From Tubiluchus corallicola (taxonomy: Eukaryota > Priapulida > Priapulimorpha > Priapulimorphida > Tubiluchidae), in the NCBI GenBank assembly GCA_030141605.1, contig JAQGDQ010000032.1, positions 107,501 through 171,500 on the forward strand: a DNA stretch of 64,000 bases. Reading direction: 5' to 3'. A program made the position numbers and the translations under genes. Numbering within the stretch: the first letter of the stretch is position 1; each line of letters starts with the position of its first letter. Shown here in pieces: positions 27,150 through 64,000 of the stretch. The notes below the pieces were generated by a model. The model saw only the letters and a program-made list of their open reading frames with translations. It was not told the origin of the DNA and made no database searches.

Positions 27150-27875
27150 TAATTGGTAAGATAAGCCGCAATGGTTTGTAAAAATTCTAGCAATCACAGT
27201 CATAATTAATTAATGATATTGTTAGTTGCCACTAATTTAGGAATGTAAAATTTCGTTTTAGGCGGTAAAAAGTATTTTAGGAGCTATAAAGTTATTTTTA
27301 AATAAGAGTCACCATGCCAAAATAGTTGAAGGCTTTACAAAGAAGACACCACTGACTGGTAAATTTTTTTCTCCAATATCGTACATATTTTAGCACTTTG
27401 TGCCATCACCAGGGATCTAAAAGATCTAATATAACATATATTTATTATATTTATTATTATAACAGTGTCGTTTTACCACTGGCGCGAAAATCTTAAATTA
27501 GCTTATCAAGAATTTTCTTTTTCCAATTACAATCGTCTTTCAAACAGATAAGCGTAATGCCAAGCAATATATTATTAGTAGTATTGTTATTTCATTCGTA
27601 TAAAAATTTTTATACAGCAATTTAGTTTTAGTGCAAATAATTAACACAATCAAAAATAATTTTTGTTTGTAATTAAAAAAAACAAAAGACGATGAAATCC
27701 ATATACACATCGTCATCATGCTACATGTAGTTGCTTACACATTCATAAAAATAAAATTCTGTTCTAACTTTTCTTTTCACATTAAAATTAAAGCAGAGAG
27801 TACAACCATACTTTATTCTTAAATCAACATCTGAGTCATTAAATACAACATTTTAGGGATAATAAGTGATTCGGA
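27150..27875. other. non-coding, nothing recognised
   Basis: AT-rich sequence next to the 3' side of the LINE fragment. It may contain that element's untranslated 3' tail on the minus strand, but no boundary is visible. Confidence 0.4.
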
Positions 27876-28525
27876 ATTTCAAATTTTTCTTGAAAATCCC
27901 AATTTACGACTGTCAATCGAAAAATTTGCTGATATGGTACCACAGTAATACATAAGTAGTTTTACACTTTCGTTTTGTTTAAAGTCAAATATTTTTCTAT
28001 ATGCACTGTTCCAACTTACTCTAATTACATTCGCATCTATAATGGAAATGCCACCAATTTCCATATACACCCGTACAACAAAATAGAAAAGCAGTAAGAA
28101 CTAGTTAATATTTTTGCGACTAGTTGGTTGCGTTTCGGCCCCATTGTCGACAAAATGCTATTTAAAGACCCGAAATATTTACGCTTCAGTCTTGTAATGT
28201 CAACTGCAAAGACTTTATCAGTTTTAATATCACATCCTAAACGTTTTCCACTGTTTTTCCACTTCAATAACATGGCACTAAAAATGCTCCCACAATCCAG
28301 AGAGCTATTTCAAAAATATAACAAAATCGTCTTCTTTGAATTAAAAGTAATACTCCAATGTTTACCATATATTTCACATATCCTTAGGATTTCCCTAAGC
28401 TGCCTATATGAACCAGCAAGCAAGACTTTGTATGGAACTTTTTTAGTGTTATATACTTTAAAATTCTCTTTGATCCGCCTTAAACTTACAGTAAATATTT
28501 TGCTCGCATTTCGCTTGCACATATT
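27876..28525 (-). mobile_element. degenerate non-LTR retrotransposon (LINE) reverse-transcriptase fragment
   Basis: Three minus-strand frames line up in the order found in LINE reverse transcriptases. First (28522-28310) comes a segment ending in YGKHWSITFNSKKT, as in the region after the catalytic motif. Next (28273-28037) is a segment with LGCDIKTD then SLNSIL and a YGC motif, typical of the thumb region. Last (28070-27879) is a segment with WNSAYRKIF and SVKLLMYYCG, typical of the C-terminal part. The first two share a frame but are separated by a TGA; the third needs a frameshift, and the catalytic aspartate motif expected near YNTKKVPYKVLL is lost. It is a dead, 5'-truncated copy. Confidence 0.85.
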
Positions 28526-28783
28526 GCTAATATTAGGCTCTCTAATATCCTTTATACTTTACACATTAGCACTTCATTGGAACGTGTTATGATGGTCGCT
28601 TGTAGAATTTGCTCAGTACATAACACGCAATCGAAGGTTTTCAGTCAGTGACCTTGTGCGAAGTGTGGATAAGCATCACCTCTAGGGTGTTTATGTGTTC
28701 TGATAACTACAATTAAAAGCAGCAGTAACCATATGTAAAAGCTCTCTATTCCCCTTCTTGTACCCTCTTCCCCACCCCTCCAC

Positions 28784-28796
28784 CTCTCTCTCTCTC

Positions 28797-28889
<93 letters not shown>
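28784..28889. repeat. (TC)n microsatellite
   Basis: About 105 bp of TC with one CTCCC interruption. The homopyrimidine strand is on plus; the AG tract at 21409-21569 is the complementary orientation. Confidence 0.97.
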
Positions 28890-28892
<3 letters not shown>

Positions 28893-30085
28893 CCTGTAAA
28901 GCCGTCCTATTTGATTGACTCTCTTTCCTTTCACTTTCTGTCACTAAGTCACTTATGTCTGGTTCTCTTTTTGTCGTTTCCGAGTGGCTTAAGATAATTA
29001 AAAACATTTAGTATACGCACAAGAGAACTGGTTACTCAAAGATCGTGGAACATTTCTTAATTGGCTGGTAAGTTGATTAATTGATAAATGATTGTTCAAG
29101 CAATATACTTAATAAATAGTGACTTTAATTCACTACTCGTTTGGCTGCTTATCTGGCCATCCAATGTCGACTATCTGGCTGAATGAATGACTAACTGCTT
29201 AAATAGTAAACAGATTGGCAAAATGATTAGCTGGCCGACGAGTCACAACTGACATATTGATTGACTAACAGGCAGACAGACAAACAGACAGACTGGCAGG
29301 CAGATCGACCGACCAGTCGGCTGAATGACTGACTGACTGACTGACTGATTGACTATTTATAACTAATTTATAGGGAAGCAACCTAGCTGTCAACCAATCA
29401 ACCAACTGATCAACTTACAACCCATAAGCCAAAAACTAAGCGCAAAACTATCCATAATCAGAATAGGCCCACACCAAAGTGATGCTGGAAGTGAATTTCA
29501 CAGCAACTAAACGACAGCTCATTTAACACAGTATTAAAACCCTATTCAGTCTTCGTTAAACGTGCAGAATGTCTGCCATATTTGCTCACTTAATGGACTC
29601 TGGCAAACGGGCTTTTGTCTTGTAAACACATAATATGGCTAGACGAGTTTATAAATGTTTATACACTATTTAAACTTGGATGGCTTAAATGTGAATAGAG
29701 ACCTTCGCGGAAACAAGAGAAGTTCTTCCTAAGTTTGAACCCCCTACGTTAATTATTACTGTGGTACTTAACACTATAGAAGTGAAACTTGCTTTTAGCT
29801 ATACAAAGAATAATGTTTGTAGGCCCAGATGCGTTACGGGGATACGCGTCATCGTCACGCTGAATTTCCACTCATTTCAGTCTTTGTCTCCACTTTAGAG
29901 AGTGAATGAGTGAATGACATTATTTTATGCACTTAAATTTGTTTTTTTCTCCAGTTTACCATTAATCTGGGCGCCATCAACACAAGATATTCTTCCTGGT
30001 TCTTAGGCACACCTGCAACCTTAGTAGTAATCGTAACAATGTGTTAATGCCTTCTGTGTATAAGTTTGTTCATTGTAAAGTCTTT
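28890..30085. repeat. cryptic GACT/CAGA simple-sequence region in non-coding DNA
   Basis: From about 29050 to 29420 the sequence is built of degenerate GACT, GATT, CAGA and GGCA tetramers (for example GACTGACTGACTGACTGA at 29328-29345). It looks like a decayed tetranucleotide array. The rest is ordinary AT-rich DNA. Confidence 0.5.
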
Positions 30086-30165
30086 AATGTTGTGGATGGA
30101 CACATTCAACTGTATGCTCATGGTAAATTAAATAAAGTCCAATTCTAATTCTAAAATTCCAAATG
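30086..30165 (+). mobile_element. possible LINE 3' tail with TTCTAA repeat
   Basis: The segment ends AATAAAGTCCAATTCTAATTC: a polyadenylation-like AATAAA followed by short TTCTAA repeats. Many LINE-type elements end this way. There is no coding support. Confidence 0.25.
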
Positions 30166-33100
30166 TGTGGTAAATATGGTTACCGCAATTTATACAGTAA
30201 TAGCATTACTTTCACCAGAGTTTTGCTTATGCAGCTAAGCACATTGCAAATCGCCATCCAGCATTATGCGGTGTCGTATTATCAAAGCCATTACGCCCGA
30301 ATTACTAAAGCCGAAGAGGTATGTTAGCTAATTTGGGTGTACGTATATACCTCTTGCAGTTTATTTCAGGATCTTAACTTTAATGATAGGACATAGGTTT
30401 TAGTCCCGCCATACCGTCTACATTAAGTATATGGTTGAGTGCTGAATTCTGACTTTTATCACGTATGTAACTGACTTCTTTAAGAAATACTTATGCAGCC
30501 GAAGTGATAACCCATTTCCAGCTACCACTTCAATAATTGAATCTTCACTATTTCGTCGTCATGGAAACGATAGAAACCACTAAAACTGGTCTGGATATCT
30601 TATGCGGCTGGTGGGTAATTGGTCTTTGGAAGACGCTTGCACGACTTTACAAAGAAAAATATCCTCGCTGGGTCATAACTCTTTGTCGTTGACGTCGTCT
30701 TCTTTGGCTGTTTAAGCTCATTCAGGAGACAGTAATGAGCTGAACGTCAATTGCAGCTAAATAATTTTGCTGGTGTGACCTTGAAGGCTTCATAAATTTA
30801 GCCACGTCCGCTGTTGCATCCGTGTCCGCTAAGACAGTAGGATTGAATACATGCATGGCGTTTAGCGCTTATGGTTGACTGAGTCGCCTGCAGAGACCAG
30901 TAATTGGTTTACACTGATTGCTGCTCATTATTCCATCTAGTCGTTAAATGGCTGCAACGGAAGCAGGATTTATTGTTAACTAACGTTTTTTTGGTTTTCT
31001 CCTAAATTTTAGTACATTTTCGTGATCTTAGTAGATTTTCGCTGACCCTTCGATGGAGAAATGATTTCACAATGCAAAACTAACTATTTTGGTATTTTAC
31101 ATAAGTCTACTTGCAGAGTACAAGAAACGAATTATTAAGACTCAATTTCTACTATAGCTGTAACAGCGACAGTATAATTGTATTAGCATCAATAAAGGCT
31201 TTCTTTGTGTACCAGATGCGTGGCTGTACGTACAGCGGCTAACCTATTAGGTTTTAAGAGGGATATTTAACTGGTAATCACAAAAAGTAGCAGAACAAAA
31301 AAAAAGAAACTTCTTCAGCAAAACAGAATAAAAAGAAGAAAGATCATAACACACTGATAACATTGGAAATTTTATTATTTTTTACATTTTATTAGTTTTG
31401 TCCCTATCAGAGTTTAAAAATCTATTGCTGAATTAATTTAAGGCCAGCTAATTTGAGTGATTAATTAATTGATTAGGTATAATTTCAAACCACTGTTGGC
31501 TGGATAGCTCTGAAAGATTGTGTACTACTTCAGACGTACCCTGCTAACTCTGGGGCTGATAGCTCAAAAAGTGGCAGGCCATGCAACTTGTAATTGCAAT
31601 GTTCTCGGTTCATGGTTGGCTCGCAATTTTCCTCCTTCAAACATTTAGTCGTTAGGTTAATTGTTGGCTATATATAAGTCGTTAGGTTTATTCAGTTTCT
31701 GGCTTATCACACTAAAAGACTGATTATTTATTAATTTGACTTTAGAGCACCGAAATGACAAAACGAGTTCTTTACTACCGCATTTCCTTAATACGCATGT
31801 CAAATCAAATTTCCCCCCCTCTCTGTTAAAAAAGAATACCCAGGTCTTTTTAGGTTCTCTCGGTTTGTTCCTCATACTTGACTATAATGCCCGTCTATTA
31901 ACTCCGGACAGTCAGAAACCTAAAGCTGAATAGACACTGAAATTCAGAAACCGCAGCAGACTCCAGTACTACCACGCATGGCAGCCTTTAAAGCTAACTT
32001 TTGATTCAATGAAATGTTTATTGATTTTATTATTCACCTGTTCCCGTGTCGGAAAGTTTACGAAGTTGAGAATTATGCCCCAAATTCTTTTTACGCTCAC
32101 AAAGTCACAATATTTGTACTAGTACGGCTTACGCCGGGCGCATAATACCGCTGCAATGTAAACCACGGTTTTGTCGGCCGGTGTTATTTTTACTATTTCG
32201 TGCATTAGTGAGTCCACAGAGATTTGAGTTTCTTTTTATGTGCTTAAGCCCTGAAGAACAACGTTTTGCTCTACCTCTGTTTAGACGTACAATTATTCAA
32301 GTCAATGTGTAAAAAAAGGTGCATGATGCATGCTCTAATCTAGACAAGGAGGTTCACAGAAATGTACGTATTGTCATGTGTTTTGTATGACTCTAGGTAA
32401 AGTCCAAACAGCGTGAACTTATTTTTGAATATGTAGTTACACGGATTTTAATTAATAAACCCGGATACATAATACTTAGAGGTTTCGTAGAAAGGACATC
32501 CTAAACTTCCTTAGTTTTAATGCGAAAATATGGTGCAGTATTAGAGAGCGATTTTGTTAACATTTTGCACGTCTGGTTCTAATACTGTTATTTGCAGCAC
32601 ATCGTGTTCAACTTCTTTTTTATAGTTTCGTTTTACTCAAATTCAATATTGAAGATTGGTTTTCGCAAAAATGTTCAATAGCCTGCCAGTTTTCATTTGT
32701 AAAATGAACACCAAGTTTTTCGCCATTGTGTAATGTGTAAATTGAGGATGACAGCATATAAGGCAAACTTGGAAATAATCATTTGAGGACATTTTATTTC
32801 TGCGTGGAGACATCTTCACATTTACAATCAGATAAAAACATAGAGAGTTTAAGCAGTTATGTGGTATTTAATGCGCAAAATTCTGAGTCCTGATCCTTCA
32901 GTTTTTATTGATGATCTTTGGCGTTAATAAGCTGTTGGTATTTACGCGGACAGAACGTTTTTTATTTTTTAGTTAGCGACTGCCTTAGTGAAATGGCCTT
33001 TCGTTTTCAAAAGGAAGGGTTGATGAAAAGTATCCATGATATTTAAAAGCAGAAAACAATATGGCAACCTACATAATTTCTTTTCGAGAATTTCTGATCT

Positions 33101-34140
33101 TAAGAATTTTGTTTTGCCAGTGCTCCATCCATATGCAGTCAGTAAAAAGAGAGCAGTTAAGCGTTCTTTCACAGAGAATAGACATTTTTCATTGTATGCA
33201 ACAGGTAAAACATCTAACCTTGAAGGTCATTGTCCAGCCCGAGGGTACCTGCAAAGAACAGCGGTCAGCAGAGATGGGAACAGCAGCTTCAATGCAAATC
33301 AACATGCCTTTTTAATACTACCCAAGTCTTTAGCTGCTTGGACAAGTTAAACAAGTATATAAGCTCAATATATTTGAAGCCATAACGTTGACCATCCAAT
33401 TTTGATAGATGAAAATCGAACTGCTTATGTTGGCACATGCACACCAGAGACGGTAAGAAAAACACGAAGCGGAAACGTCTCTTCCCAAATAAATCATTGC
33501 GCAATCATAATAACTTTAGGCTAACTTAGAAAAATCTTGCAGACAAAAATAATATTAGCGAAAATTAGAAAATGAAGATGATAAGAACGGCTAAAATGTT
33601 TAAATTCATATTTATGATATGGTTGTGAGCATGTAGGCTATAGTACAGGCTTGCGATTTTCCACAGCCTCCATACTCAGCCATGAAGTAATGCTAATGCG
33701 ACACACGTCTCCCAATGCCAATACTGAAAGCTGTCAAAAAGTCATAAAGAAAACCACGTGCGCTTAGAAAAACTTCCTAAAGAAAATTTGGCCGTTGTTG
33801 TGGCAGAGATGGTCAATTCCCAGCAAAAATTTCAATCTCAATTGAAAACTTGAGATACACGTGATTTGTTTGCTAACACATTAATTTATCTGGGATTCAA
33901 TCTCAATGTTGACGTAAAAATTCACACACGTCCAAGTCCTTTTGAACAATCTACCAATTCTTTAGCCTCCTAACATATTTAGTAAAGAAACTGTGTTGTG
34001 ATTTACTCTGTTTTATTTTTCTTAAAATGTTTCCTAAACTTTGCTAAGAATATTCGTTTTTGGAAAATTTCGTGTTTTCACGTGTTAAGTAGAACACTTT
34101 ACAGTTACAGGCCTACACAATAATTAGTATTATACAATAT
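30166..34140. other. non-coding, nothing firm
   Basis: The stretch 30540-30960 is compositionally denser and could be regulatory. The rest is AT-rich. Short frames around 33036-33350 are unrecognised. Confidence 0.4.
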
Positions 34141-34460
34141 TTACATAGCCAAGGGTCAGTTATTCGCTCAGTCAGTCAGTCGGTTGGTCGGTTAGTCAGT
34201 TTGTTGGTTGATTAATTGGTTGGCCTGTCGGTCACTCTTTCGCGCTGTTAGTTAATCAGTTACCTAGTCAGTCAGTCAGTCAGTCAGTCAGTCAGTCAGT
34301 CAGTCAGTCAGTCAGTCAGTCAGTCAGTCAGTCAGTCAGTCAGTCAGTCAGTCAGTATGTCAGTCAGTCAGGCGAACAAGAAGGCAAGCAGCAGAAGGCA
34401 AGCAGACAGGTTTTCATGCGGGCAGACCAGCTGTCTGTCTGTCTGACAGGCAAATAAGGA
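34141..34460. repeat. (CAGT)n array with cryptic flanks
   Basis: A nearly pure (CAGT)n run at 34268-34370 is flanked by degenerate GGTT/GGTC/CAGT sequence on the left and GCAGACAGG/CTGTCTGT sequence on the right. The left flank resembles the reverse complement of the cryptic region at 29050-29420. Confidence 0.9.
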
Positions 34461-35355
34461 GGCAGCGTAGATTCTCTTGGAAGTTGGAACATTTCTTTTG
34501 CTGGACGATTGTGTAGACAAAACATCGATTTCGTTTAAAGTCGTCGTTGAGCTAAGTTGTCATTCCAAACTCTCTAGTGACCCATCTATCTTCACATGTG
34601 CTTGCTGCATCAATACTGCCCTGGAATTCCATTTGGAAAGTTGCTTAGTGGTGACTTCTGCATTATGACTTCTCCTGTATGTAATCAAATTATGCGGCCT
34701 GACTAGAGATGTCCAGCCATGGCAGTCAATTTTTCATGCGTCTACTAAATCTTGATGTTTTATCCTTTTAATTTTTACGTTGTCTTTAAATTGCCCGCCG
34801 CTTGGGGAAGAGTGCAGGAGCTTGGATGTTTGGAACTGGAACGTGTTCGCTGGGATGCTTGGCCGAACGTGGAATCAGGCAGAAAGCAAAACAATTTTTT
34901 AACACATCCAGATTAAGTAAGTGAGTAAATTCTTGTAGGAGTGTTTCCCGACGCACATAGGTATGTGCAATTGTGCATACATGTATACATTCCTAGTTTA
35001 TCTATCTTTTCCTATCTACGCGCAAGCTCACTTACTTGTTACATGTTTAACCAGTACATTCAAATTGTTTTTACGTGTATCTACTTTGTGTGTTTGTTTT
35101 TGTTTTTTGTTTTTCTTGAGCGAACAACAAACTTGTGTTGCTGTGCATACTCTCAGTAAAATTAACTCAAATAAATGCTGCTGTTGAGGCTGTAAGCACT
35201 GGCCGTTCCAATAAACAGGGCTGCATGACCATTCCATGGACCCTCTTAGTCCATCTAATACATCATCTTGTCTCTCTTGAGGTAGCCGCGTTGCATGTCA
35301 ATCAATATTACCGGAATTGGAATCATTTTGTCGAGCGGGCGAGAGGAAATCAGTC
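34461..35355 (+). promoter_or_regulatory. upstream region of ADAMTSL exon 1
   Basis: The region directly before the first coding exon. In frame with the ATG at 35356 there is a TGA at 35278-35280, so the reading frame does not extend upstream and an untranslated leader or promoter must lie here. No TATA box in a clear position was identified. Confidence 0.3.
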
Positions 35356-61324
<25,969 letters not shown>

Positions 61325-64000
61325 GTAAGGCTACTCGTTTTATATCAGTTTCTGCCCGAGCATTTCTTTCTGTGTTAGTTATACTGCAATATTTCATTGC
61401 GACTAAAAACTAAAATTAATTACTTTGCAATAGTATTTTAAGGCACTATGTAACTATGTTTATTTAATTTTGTTCTGCTGCTACTTTCTTATTAGCTGCT
61501 TACCAAAATTAACCTTCCTGTATTCAGTACATCTTTTCTTTGCAATTGTAATTATTTGCACATAGCATGCTTTTCTTGTAGCGTTACCTATTGATTACTG
61601 TGTCGTTCTTTTGTTTCTATTTTGTTGTCATTCACATCCCTATCCGACAGAACCTCGGTATATCCTCAGTCATGTGCTTGTTGGTAAGGCACTTTATTTG
61701 TGAGTACGTTTTTTCATTTAATATACATACCCATCTAATACCTGAAAACTTTTGTAATAAATATTAATTAATCAACCTTACGAGCCACTTGCTTACAGCT
61801 AGTAATGGCTTTATATAATCTGTGTAGTATGTCTCCTTCCACATTTTTCGCCTTTTTTGTTTAGTGGTATAGGAAAGTTTATTCAGCAGTTAACACGCAA
61901 AGCACTCTCAGCAAAAAGGCTATGCACATAGGCTGTAGCATGAGTGCACTACACAACACTGTTGCTCTCACTGCATAGTATGCACAAGAATACAGTTGTA
62001 TAAGCATGCAGGTCTGCTAGAATGCCCATGCAGCCTGCTCCTCACTCACATTTTATTAACTGATTTTGATCTAACAGAATTAGTTGTGATGTCACATGAA
62101 AGCACTCTAACTGCAGTTCTCATAGTTGCACTACTGGTGGTCTTGCTGATTTTTTCTAGAAACAGTTGACGTAAATAGAACCAGCGGTGTGCTTTGGCTG
62201 TGCTTTGTTATATAATGCAATTTTGAAGTTAGGGGTTCCAGGACGGGAAACCGCAGGACGGAAATGTTTTCTGAAACTGTGAATGACAAAAAAATTTAGT
62301 TGTTGATGTCAGAATGCAAACCGCTAAAGAAAAACCACAAAATGACATAAGCTGAGTGATGAGACTATTTTTAAAGCTGTTACCTTAATTAATACCTATC
62401 ATTGAATTCTTGTAAAGTAATTCGGATTGACTTTAGTTAGGCATTGGCAATCACACTGTCATGATTAGTAGGCCTCATAGTCACAATAACAAGATTTCAG
62501 TCACAGTTAACCTGAATTAGAGCTTCTGTCTAAGCAATAATCTCAGTATCAATATTAGTGTGAAGTTCACGATAATTTTATAGCATAATTCATTATATTT
62601 CCGTATAATAAGTTTGCGTAAATAATTAAAAATAAAACGCATGAATTATGTTACAGCTAAACTACATTTTATTAGTATGGAGATTATCTTTTTATGAGAA
62701 AATTCCACGCTTTTTTGTGTTGTTGTGTTATCCCATGGCTATGTAGTTTAGGTGCTGTAACAGGACCAATTCGATGGCCCTAATTTCCAGTTCTATTGTT
62801 TGTTTAGGTTATTGTTTTTTATTATTGGCTTTTAGGTTTTATTTTTCTTTTGTACATAGTTATACGTTTCTTTTTTATAATTTCTATAGTTGCTTCCTTT
62901 TAGTAATATTTTCCTACAGAACCTAACAATTTTTCTGCAATAGTGGTAGGTACTAGTAAATCAGTTGATCATGCATGGTTTTTGCTTACAGGCTGGACGT
63001 TTAATTTACAGCGCTTTTTACAAGCAAACTAAATTATTTTGTCCAGTAAAACTTTGTAATGAAGGCACTACACGTTTTTCGTATTTGGGTTAAGCTTATA
63101 ATTAAAATCAACCGGAATTTATTCAAATCTCTACTTATGGCGTTTGATATTTTGGGAAAGTCCTGAACATCTCTCCTGGACGAATGCAAATTGCAAACAC
63201 TGTTATATATTCTGATCAGTGGCATAACTCTATATGATTATGTACAATTGTCTTTGTACGTGAAGCCGCTAATCAGCCGCTACGGGAAGCTGGTAGATCT
63301 GTTTAGTGTGTAAACCTGTAAGTTCGTAAATTCGTAAACGATCATGTAAACCACGATGATGGTTGTATGTATGAAGCTATGTGAAAGTGCTAGCCTTGGG
63401 AGTTAAACTTTCAACTTTTATGTAGCGCTACTGGTCACAATCTGCTTACAGGTGTAAATATGAAACACCTGGTATGAACGTGATGTGTGATAAATGAAAG
63501 TATTTGATAGTATAAAGAAAGACATGAAATAGAGAGAAGCATATGTCTGAAGATTGCTAGACTCTAAACATAATAATGAAGTTGGCCAACAAATGAATAA
63601 ACCTCAAAAATATATTCTGGTTGATACAAAACTGCATGCAACGAAAGTTTTTTAATCCGAATCTTATAACGCGCATAATTAATCGTTTTTCTATTATCAT
63701 GCCGTCTCTGCAAATTTTTGCCACCTTGGTAATCTTTCAAGTTTGTTACACCTGCATGAGTATTCTCGTCAACTTTCATTACTCTTACTAAAATTTAAAA
63801 ATAAATCAATTTATGATTTTATACGGTGATAAGATTAAGAAAATATTTGTTATAACATATAGGCTTAGATATGCATTTACAGCAACATACATATATTAGC
63901 AATTTCTTTTTACTATACCAACATAATATGCATTAAAATTCCACTGTGTATAATAGTGAAAAGCATACGCTTTTAGAATGTTGATTTAAATATTTATTAT
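61325..64000 (+). other. start of ADAMTSL intron 23, no further exon found
   Basis: I searched for a phase-0 acceptor followed by a Cys-x-x-Ser/Thr-Cys-Gly frame and found none up to the right edge. The remaining TSRs and the PLAC module should lie further right. Confidence 0.6.

Noticed and set aside
28128-28592. 154-codon plus-strand frame
   Set aside because: Antisense shadow of the LINE reverse-transcriptase fragment, whose motifs are on the minus strand.
28645-29007. Arg-Glu-rich 120-codon frame on minus
   Set aside because: Artefact of the TC array at 28784-28889.
62985-63060. Possible ADAMTSL exon after TTTGCTTACAG at 62991
   Set aside because: The frame has two cysteines near its end but no CxxS/TCG pattern and does not complete TSR10.

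Overview
This is AT-rich metazoan genomic DNA with spliced genes (canonical GT-AG introns of about 0.1 to 3.4 kb), very long microsatellites and decayed retrotransposon fragments. Nothing bacterial or viral is visible. The two recognisable protein genes are an ADAMTS-like (ADAMTSL1/ADAMTSL3 type) extracellular-matrix glycoprotein gene and a gustatory-receptor-like (GRL) membrane protein gene. As I understand their distribution, GRL genes occur widely in non-chordate animals, so an invertebrate is most likely. I cannot name the phylum from sequence alone.  Layout: positions 1-22,100 hold no gene I can support. They are AT-rich DNA with microsatellites, a ~197-bp near-perfect inverted repeat (4433-4856), a possible LINE tail, and two compositionally denser blocks that could be regulatory. 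At 22,110-22,547 a denser stretch ends in a short signal-peptide-like reading frame with a consensus donor; it is a candidate alternative first exon for the ADAMTSL gene. Positions 22,548-35,300 are again gene-poor, with a 5S-rRNA-like element, a tRNA-like element, a degenerate LINE reverse-transcriptase fragment on the minus strand, and several simple repeats.  From 35,356 to beyond the right edge lies the ADAMTSL gene on the plus strand. I assembled 23 coding exons (35,356-61,324), all joined in compatible phases without an internal stop, giving 1083 codons. Domain order: signal peptide, thrombospondin type-1 repeat (TSR) 1, ADAMTS cysteine-rich domain, TSR2-TSR8, one Ig domain, a low-complexity linker, TSR9, and the first half of TSR10. 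The ~110-residue ADAMTS spacer domain, normally between the cysteine-rich domain and TSR2, is absent: the two are joined inside one uninterrupted exon by seven residues. The remaining TSRs and any PLAC domain must lie past 64,000.  Inside intron 2, on the opposite strand, sits a single-exon GRL gene (38,219-39,574) of 451 codons. It carries the N-terminal, TM5 and pre-TM7 sequence character of gustatory receptors but stops before TM7; a possible TM7 exon lies just downstream. The ADAMTSL protein is expected to be secreted into the matrix and the GRL protein to be a multi-pass membrane protein. Nothing here ties them functionally beyond the nesting.  I did not find a convincing wholly new biological system. 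The most noteworthy points are the spacer-less ADAMTSL architecture, the nested and possibly mis-terminated GRL gene, the candidate alternative first exon, the long hairpin element, and a possible minus-strand exon in intron 4.
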